Below, piece after piece: positions 59,358-64,000 of a stretch of DNA of 64,000 bases. Each line of letters starts with the position of its first letter. The stretch's first letter is position 1. The position numbers and the translations under genes were made by a program. Source of the DNA: Mesorhizobium sp. M1D.F.Ca.ET.043.01.1.1. GTDB lineage: Bacteria; Pseudomonadota; Alphaproteobacteria; Rhizobiales; Rhizobiaceae. The notes beneath the pieces were generated by a model that worked only from the letters and a program-made list of their open reading frames with translations, made no database searches and was not told where the DNA came from. The stretch lies in assembly GCF_003952385.1 (NCBI RefSeq), contig NZ_CP034444.1, positions 2,232,001-2,296,000 of the forward strand, given 5' to 3'.

Positions 59358-60095
59358 ATGAGCATCCTGCAAAAATCTCTCGATGAGGTTGTAGTTTCCG
59401 ACCTGGAGCAGATCTGTGCTCATCAGGTTCGCGAGACCTACGACCTTGAGTTCAAGAAAGATCTGCCATTCTTGCGCGTGAAAGGGCAGACAGAAGAGGC
59501 TGACCGCTGGGTTACGCGGGGCGACCGGGTGGGGGACTACGCCCGAGACAAGATACTTGCGGAGCTCATCGCCTTTGCCAACGCCGAACGCGGCACATTG
59601 ATTCTCGGTATTGACGAGACCGATGATGAACCCAGGCGAGCACGAGCAATATCTCCCGTGCCCCGGTGTGAGGATCTTGCAAAACGGCTCGCTGACTCGT
59701 GTGAAGACGTCATTGAGCCCCGCCTGCCACTGGTTGCCGCGCGAGCATTGCCTTTGGATGGCGATGCTGGCGTCGTGATTCTGCGCGTTGGGCGTTCGTC
59801 CATCGGGCCACACAGGCTTGCTTCTGATGGCCAGTTCTATACGCGAAGAGGTGAACGGAGCGTAAGAATGACAGTACGCGAAGTCAGAGACCTAGTCCTC
59901 GAAATAAATAGGCGCGGCAATGCCATCGAAGAACTCTTTAGTGCACGACGAGCTGTCACTCGCAATGATCTTCAGTTCGCTTGGCGGACGGCGACGAGTA
60001 AAGGCATTTCGCGCTGCTTCGACATTAGGCCAGTCATTAATCCGGCCAAGATCAAACTTCTCCCATCGAATCTAAACCGCTCAGACACGCCGTGA
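59358..60095 (+). CDS. AlbA_2 (Schlafen-type) protein
   Basis: A 245-residue protein with an AlbA_2 domain: YDLEFKKDLPFLRV with a conserved Glu-x-Lys, KILAELIAFANAERGTLILG, and DGQFYTRRGERSVRMTVREV. AlbA_2 domains bind nucleic acid, and in Schlafen relatives act as RNases. It starts 61 bases after the SMC gene on the same strand and could be a fourth gene of that operon or a separate defence element. The C-terminal 50 residues have no known domain. Confidence 0.7.
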   Translation: MSILQKSLDEVVVSDLEQICAHQVRETYDLEFKKDLPFLRVKGQTEEADRWVTRGDRVGDYARDKILAELIAFANAERGTLILGIDETDDEPRRARAISPVPRCEDLAKRLADSCEDVIEPRLPLVAARALPLDGDAGVVILRVGRSSIGPHRLASDGQFYTRRGERSVRMTVREVRDLVLEINRRGNAIEELFSARRAVTRNDLQFAWRTATSKGISRCFDIRPVINPAKIKLLPSNLNRSDTP

Positions 60096-60229
60096 GCGTT
60101 TGAGACCAGTACGACACCCACGCAATCTGCCCTGCATTAAATCAACGTCCAAGCCAGCTGGCCATCGGTAATGGCCGAGCCCGAAGTTCCACCAGATCAG
60201 CAATGAAGGCGTTTGCAGTAGGGATGAGG

Positions 60230-60409
60230 TCAGCGCTCGTCTGGTGGCGGACGCCAGTTGCGTTGCCGCCAAGCTGTAGCGAGGCACCAAGCGCCAAGGC
60301 CCAGCCAGACCAACGCCTGCAGGAACGGGTCCGGATGGAAGTCGAGCGGATCGGCGGCAAACAGCACGAATGCCATTGCGAAGCACGAGAGGCCGATACC
60401 CATGATCAT
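60230..60409 (-). CDS. small membrane protein, 59 residues (tentative)
   Basis: A leftward frame starting MIMGIGLSCFAMAFVLFAAD, with a second helix ALVWLGLGAWCLATAW and a basic end. The helices and the hydrophilic loop look real, but no ribosome site is clear and its ATG is in the middle of a long palindrome. Chance is not excluded. Confidence 0.35.
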   Translation of the reverse strand: MIMGIGLSCFAMAFVLFAADPLDFHPDPFLQALVWLGLGAWCLATAWRQRNWRPPPDER

Positions 60410-60416
60410 GGGTATC
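60395..60416. repeat. 22-base perfect palindrome
   Basis: Each half is 11 bases (GATACCCATGA and its complement), with no loop, centred on GATC. It is upstream of the membrane-protein genes and over the start of the tentative small leftward ORF. It could be an operator. Confidence 0.6.
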
Positions 60417-60567
60417 AGCCCGACTGAACGCTCTTCAGTGTCTCTTTGTATTTCACCCGTGCGATGTAGACATCATGCATGAAGTCTTCGAAAGCGTGTT
60501 GCGGTATTTGCACAGTCCAAACCTCCCGTTTAAAAGATCGCCCAAATTAGCAAGGTTGAACATAACC

Positions 60568-60954
60568 ATGGCCGATTATCGCACTATCTCCCAGGAATAC
60601 GCAAAGGAAGGTATCAAGGCCGCGCTGTTGGTCAACGGGGCAGCAGCTGCGTCCTTGTTGACGCAGGCGGCCAAGCTCATCGAGCAAGGGCTAGCGGACC
60701 AGGCGGGCCGAGCGATGATCGCCTGGGCGGCCGGTGTTTTCTTCGCATCGGCAACATGGTTGGTTGCATTCATGTCCACGCGCTACGTCGACAAAAGCGA
60801 ACGGGAGAACAGCCATTCGCATCTAATCGTCTCGAACAAGCTGATGTATGCCGGCTTTGTCACGGTCACACTATCGTTGTTGTGCTTCATTATTGGATGC
60901 GGGCTGCTAGCAGCCGGCTTTCTCCACGTGGGCGCCGTAAAAGCCATCCCATGA
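60568..60954 (+). CDS. membrane protein, 128 residues
   Basis: After MADYRTISQEYAKEGIKAAL comes an alanine-rich segment LLVNGAAAASLLTQAAKL. Two membrane helices follow, MIAWAAGVFFASATWLVAFM and VTVTLSLLCFIIGCGLLAAG, joined by a polar stretch. Similar short proteins with a KxALLVNGGAA motif are often seen in accessory DNA but have no known role. The ATG at 60568 is chosen for its family-like start; an AAGGTTGA is 12 bases upstream. It heads four same-strand genes. Confidence 0.65.
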   Translation: MADYRTISQEYAKEGIKAALLVNGAAAASLLTQAAKLIEQGLADQAGRAMIAWAAGVFFASATWLVAFMSTRYVDKSERENSHSHLIVSNKLMYAGFVTVTLSLLCFIIGCGLLAAGFLHVGAVKAIP

Positions 60955-61078
60955 CTGAAGGTCGCGGCCATTCTCCTTGCGGAGCGAAGACCGGCCGCAA
61001 AGGGGTGCAAGGTGCCAACCGGCAGTCTTGTTTCGGTGAACTTCCCGTGAAACATTCCGGGCGCAAGGAGCTTAAATA

Positions 61079-61606
61079 ATGGTCGCCACGCCGGTCGAGA
61101 GCATTTGGACCTCAAAGGACATCGTCACCGCGATCGTCGCGACCGGCCTGGTGACGGCGGCCGCCTCCTGGTGTGTGGATCTGTTCAAGACTTGGTGGAG
61201 CAAAAGGAACGCCGCACGCTATGGCGCGATGCGCTGCGCCACAGAACTGGAGCGGTACGCGGTCGACTGCTGGCATGTCTTCATTATGGGGCATGGCGAG
61301 TTTCAGATGCACCAAGATATCACCAACGGTTCCCTGCCGCCGGCTCCAGACTTCCCGAATGACGTGGATTGGAAGGCCTTGGCGCCCCAACTCGCCAACG
61401 ATGTGCTGTCCTTCTCCAACATCACCAAGATCTCCGAATCTCTCGCCAACTATGCGCATGTGTGGGAGCGAAACCCGTTCGATTACCATGCGACTGCGAA
61501 AGAGCGTGGGCTAGAAGCGCTGAAACTCGCCGGCCGGCTACGCAGCGCGTACGACCTTCGATCGCCGAGCGGCCTTGATCGGGCATGGAAGGAGCTTCAA
61601 GAATGA
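61079..61606 (+). CDS. membrane-anchored protein, 175 residues
   Basis: One N-terminal membrane helix (DIVTAIVATGLVTAAASWC) followed by a basic patch, KTWWSKRNAARYG, which puts the rest in the cytoplasm. The remaining 130 residues are helical and have no known domain, with conserved-looking LPPAPDFPNDVDWKALAPQL. The next gene starts 14 bases further. Confidence 0.65.
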   Translation: MVATPVESIWTSKDIVTAIVATGLVTAAASWCVDLFKTWWSKRNAARYGAMRCATELERYAVDCWHVFIMGHGEFQMHQDITNGSLPPAPDFPNDVDWKALAPQLANDVLSFSNITKISESLANYAHVWERNPFDYHATAKERGLEALKLAGRLRSAYDLRSPSGLDRAWKELQE

Positions 61607-61619
61607 CAATGGAGCAAAG

Positions 61620-61856
61620 ATGATGGCAGCAACGCTCAACATCCTTGGCCTGGCCTTTTCCCTCATCGGCGTTGTTGTCCTTTTCCGCTACGGGATGCCC
61701 TACAAAGTCCGAACTGGAGGCGTCACCCATCTCATCACTCACGAGATCGATGAGGCTGAAGTAGAGTTAGAAGGGCGCTACCAAAAGTACGGACGAGGTG
61801 GGTTGATCCTCATCGTCCTGGGCACGGCGTTTCAAGTCGCCGCCAACATCGTTTGA
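61620..61856 (+). CDS. small two-helix membrane protein, 78 residues
   Basis: Helices LNILGLAFSLIGVVVLFRYG and GGLILIVLGTAFQVAANIV flank a polar loop. The ATG at 61620 has GGAG before it. The spacing of 13 bases before and 16 after shows that it belongs to an operon. No family recognised. Confidence 0.65.
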   Translation: MMAATLNILGLAFSLIGVVVLFRYGMPYKVRTGGVTHLITHEIDEAEVELEGRYQKYGRGGLILIVLGTAFQVAANIV

Positions 61857-61872
61857 TGCTTCCGAGCGCGCC

Positions 61873-62382
61873 ATGCTTCCGATCTGGATCCAATATCTTC
61901 AGGCTCTGCTCACGCCGACGATCGCTTTGACCGTTGGCTTCATCGCTTATCGGCAGTGGCGAACCGCTCACAGTAAACTGGTGCTCGAACTCTTTGAGCG
62001 TCGGCTGGCAGTTTATGAGCTAGCACGGAAGGCCGTTTCGTTCGTCAACACACACGGGCGCACCAGCCGCGAGGCCGAGATTGATTTGCTCACCGCCATG
62101 AACTCTGCGGAGTTTCTGTTCGGCAAGGACGTGCGCGACTACCTCGACAAAATGTGGGAGCGGTTCATCAAATTCGGCGCTGCCTCAGCGATGATGCAGG
62201 AGACCGAGGGTGAGGAGCGCAAGGCGCATATCGATGACCATTTGCGGCTAGTGCAGGAAATCACCCAGTTCTATTATGAAGGCTCCGATGTTTTCGCACC
62301 ATACATGCGCATGGAACATCGGCTGCGGCCGCCTCTTAAGAAACTACGACGGCGTCCACATCCACCAGCGAGCCACGCGTAG
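61873..62382 (+). CDS. membrane-anchored helical protein, 169 residues
   Basis: A single N-terminal helix (YLQALLTPTIALTVGFIAY) and a cytoplasmic part starting RQWRTAHSKLVLELFERRLA, a motif found in many unnamed one-helix proteins of accessory DNA. There follow amphipathic helices with DVRDYLDKMWERFIKFG. No known domain. It ends the four-gene set. Confidence 0.65.
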   Translation: MLPIWIQYLQALLTPTIALTVGFIAYRQWRTAHSKLVLELFERRLAVYELARKAVSFVNTHGRTSREAEIDLLTAMNSAEFLFGKDVRDYLDKMWERFIKFGAASAMMQETEGEERKAHIDDHLRLVQEITQFYYEGSDVFAPYMRMEHRLRPPLKKLRRRPHPPASHA

Positions 62383-62480
62383 ATATTCCCAGAAAGAGGA
62401 ATTGAAGTCGCATTTTCTGATGTTGCGCAGAACTAAGTGGCTCACCTTTGCCATCAACGGCAATGATGGATTTCTTACCC

Positions 62481-63315
62481 CTATCGGCTCGGCTGTGGTA
62501 AGCGGTCCTTGTTCCGCTTGTCCGCGACATAGCTCTGCCCACTCTCCATTTTCATTATGTCGAAGAGGCCAGTCGCCGCGAAGAGTGCAGGGAAGTTCTT
62601 CACTCCATAGTTTCGTGGGTCGATTGGCGCCTGCCGTTTCGCTGCGCTTCCTGCCGATGACATAGCTGCCCATCCATCGTCTTGGGCCGTGGCTTCCACA
62701 GCGCCGCGCAGGATCGTCACGAGGGTCGTATCTTGCGATAGAGGCCTGCCGGTTCGCTTGTCGGCGGGCTTTTCAGCCGGTGTTTTAGATCTGGCCGCTG
62801 ACCTCGCTTTGGTCTTTGGTCCCTCGTCGGGGGCTACAGGAGTCGTCGGTTGCTCAGCATCGTCCAGGCTATCGAGATAGAGGAAAGTCGTGCAGGCATT
62901 CACAAACGGTGTGGGCGTTTTGCGTTCCCCAAATCCGTAGACATCGTGTCCATTGGCTTTCAACTGCATCTAGTGGCGTGAAATCGGCATCGCTGGAAGC
63001 CCAACAGAAGGCGTCAAGCTTCTCCGTGTAGAGAAGTTCCATTGCATCGATCACAAGCGCAATATCGGTGGCGTTTTTGCCGGCTGAATAGCTGAACTGT
63101 TGAATGGGCCGAATTGCAAAATTGTGCAGCTTGTCTTTCCAGTTCCTGAGATGGGCGTTTGCCCAATCGCCATAGGCGCGGCGGATATTAGCTGTGCCAT
63201 ATTTTGAAAGTTCTGCCAGTATCGCTGCAATCTTGCCGTGGGACACATTGTCCGCATCGATGAGCAAGGCGATTCGCCGATCAGATGTGGTTCGCGACCT
63301 GTCCTCATTTTCCAT
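62481..63315 (-). pseudogene. NYN-domain / OST-HTH protein, frameshifted
   Basis: The first frame (63315 to about 62970) has a NYN (LabA-type PIN) nuclease domain, IALLIDADNVSHGKIAAIL with acidic site residues and FCWASSDADFTPL. After DADFTPL the reading must move to a second frame, MQLKANGHDVYGFGERKTPT, which leads to a linker and an OST-HTH/LOTUS-like end, LVTILRGAVEATAQDDGWAA and ending KRNKDRLPQPSR. The break is near 62969. A sequencing slip cannot be excluded. Such proteins are thought to cut or bind RNA. Confidence 0.7.
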
Positions 63316-63629
63316 TCGATTGTTCGCCCTCCCTGCGCATCTTCATTGATAGCATCTATGTGCGATGTGCGCACGACGGTTCAAGCAGCACCCTCGGGTG
63401 CGCCGTGAGGGGCAGTTGGCCTATCGACACCATGGGGTCATGCCACCTAATTTCGATCGATCTTCGGCGACATTGCGGGCTATGCAGAGCGTCGCCGATA
63501 GCAGAAGAGTGCTTCATCGAGGGACTCGCGATGTAGCGGTCTATCGACTCGAACCCGAATTGGCTGACGTCTCGTACGCGCAGCTTCATGCGTGCTATAG
63601 GCCCGCTCGATATTCCCAAGGACGACGCG

Positions 63630-64000
63630 ATGTACAACCTTCTGGTATCCGGCTGGGAAGAGGAATGGCAAGGGGCGCCCTGCACCTTCGACCTATCGCG
63701 TTGCGTCAGCCAGCACGAATACACCGATCAGAAGATTGCCGAGAGGTTCGGTAAACTCGACGGGACCGCGCTGACCGAACTGACGCGGCTGCCCACCATC
63801 TTCGCCTACGAAGATGCCTGTCAGCTCGATCCAAAGTTCGGGCTAATCCGCGAGGTGACTGTGCGGCGCGGCCAAGTGCGGATCGAATACGAGTTCATCC
63901 CGGTCCAGCCCTTCCTGACGGCGGCCGACTTCGACGTCCTCGCCTTCGAGCTCGATATCGGAAAATGGGAGATGAATCGCACGCATTGGGCGATCAAGGA
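63630..64000 (+). CDS. unknown protein, cut by the window end
   Basis: The frame starts MYNLLVSGWEEEWQGAPCTF with AAGGA before the ATG and stays open for 123 codons to the window end (ELDIGKWEMNRTHWAIKD). Similar proteins occur in bacterial accessory regions without known function. The bases 63316-63629 carry no clear gene. This gene is divergent from the NYN gene. Confidence 0.6.
   Translation, partial: MYNLLVSGWEEEWQGAPCTFDLSRCVSQHEYTDQKIAERFGKLDGTALTELTRLPTIFAYEDACQLDPKFGLIREVTVRRGQVRIEYEFIPVQPFLTAADFDVLAFELDIGKWEMNRTHWAIK

Overview
The window looks like part of the symbiosis island of a rhizobium, most likely Mesorhizobium. The reasons are a full nif/fix cluster, an oxygen-sensitive type of NifA, a symbiotic prxS-rpoN2 pair, VirB/D4-type secretion genes like those of the M. 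loti island, a fragment of the Nod-factor fucose gene nolK, a SyrB-like regulator, and many IS and gene relics. The genus is inferred from gene content and order, not from a database search.

Left part (1-31.7 kb): the structural and cofactor genes nifHDKEN read leftward from a NifA/sigma-54 promoter near 7.2 kb. Behind nifH lies a decayed prophage piece (7.3-11.6 kb). Next comes a P450-ferredoxin-SnoaL operon behind a second copy of the nifH-type promoter. prxS-rpoN2 (rightward), the DUF683-fdxB-nifQ module (leftward) and an ABC exporter behind a third nifH-type promoter follow. Rightward from 21.5 kb are a 48-codon ORF, a nifS-nifW fused frame, fixABCX, nifA, nifB, fdxN, nifZ, fixU and a SIR2-like gene. 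Paired NifA sites (TGT-N10-ACA) and -24/-12 elements can be read in front of nifH, the P450 block, prxS, the ABC gene, nifS, fixA and nifB, so almost the whole region looks like one NifA-RpoN regulon. NifH lacks 11 residues compared with the usual rhizobial protein.

Middle part (31.7-49 kb): a loosely packed accessory zone. It holds virD4, a VirF-like effector with a textbook C-terminal type IV signal, an effector gene cut short by a nolK fragment, a di-heme cytochrome c peroxidase, a cold-shock gene, a SyrB-like gene, a luciferase-like monooxygenase and a HisC-like aminotransferase. Relics of metE, pheA, nifA, a Cap4-like nuclease and IS110 elements, and an IS91-type transposase, lie between them.

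Right part (49-64 kb): an apparent defence island. A 1626-residue protein joins a PD-(D/E)XK nuclease domain to a STAND-type NTPase (Avs-like). It is divergent from a three-gene operon of SIR2 protein, small middle protein and zinc-hook SMC ATPase, which matches Lamassu-Sir2 layout. An AlbA_2 (Schlafen-type) gene, four short genes for membrane proteins of unknown role, a frameshifted NYN/OST-HTH gene and an unfinished ORF at the window end follow. The four membrane-protein genes are the best candidate here for something not yet described.
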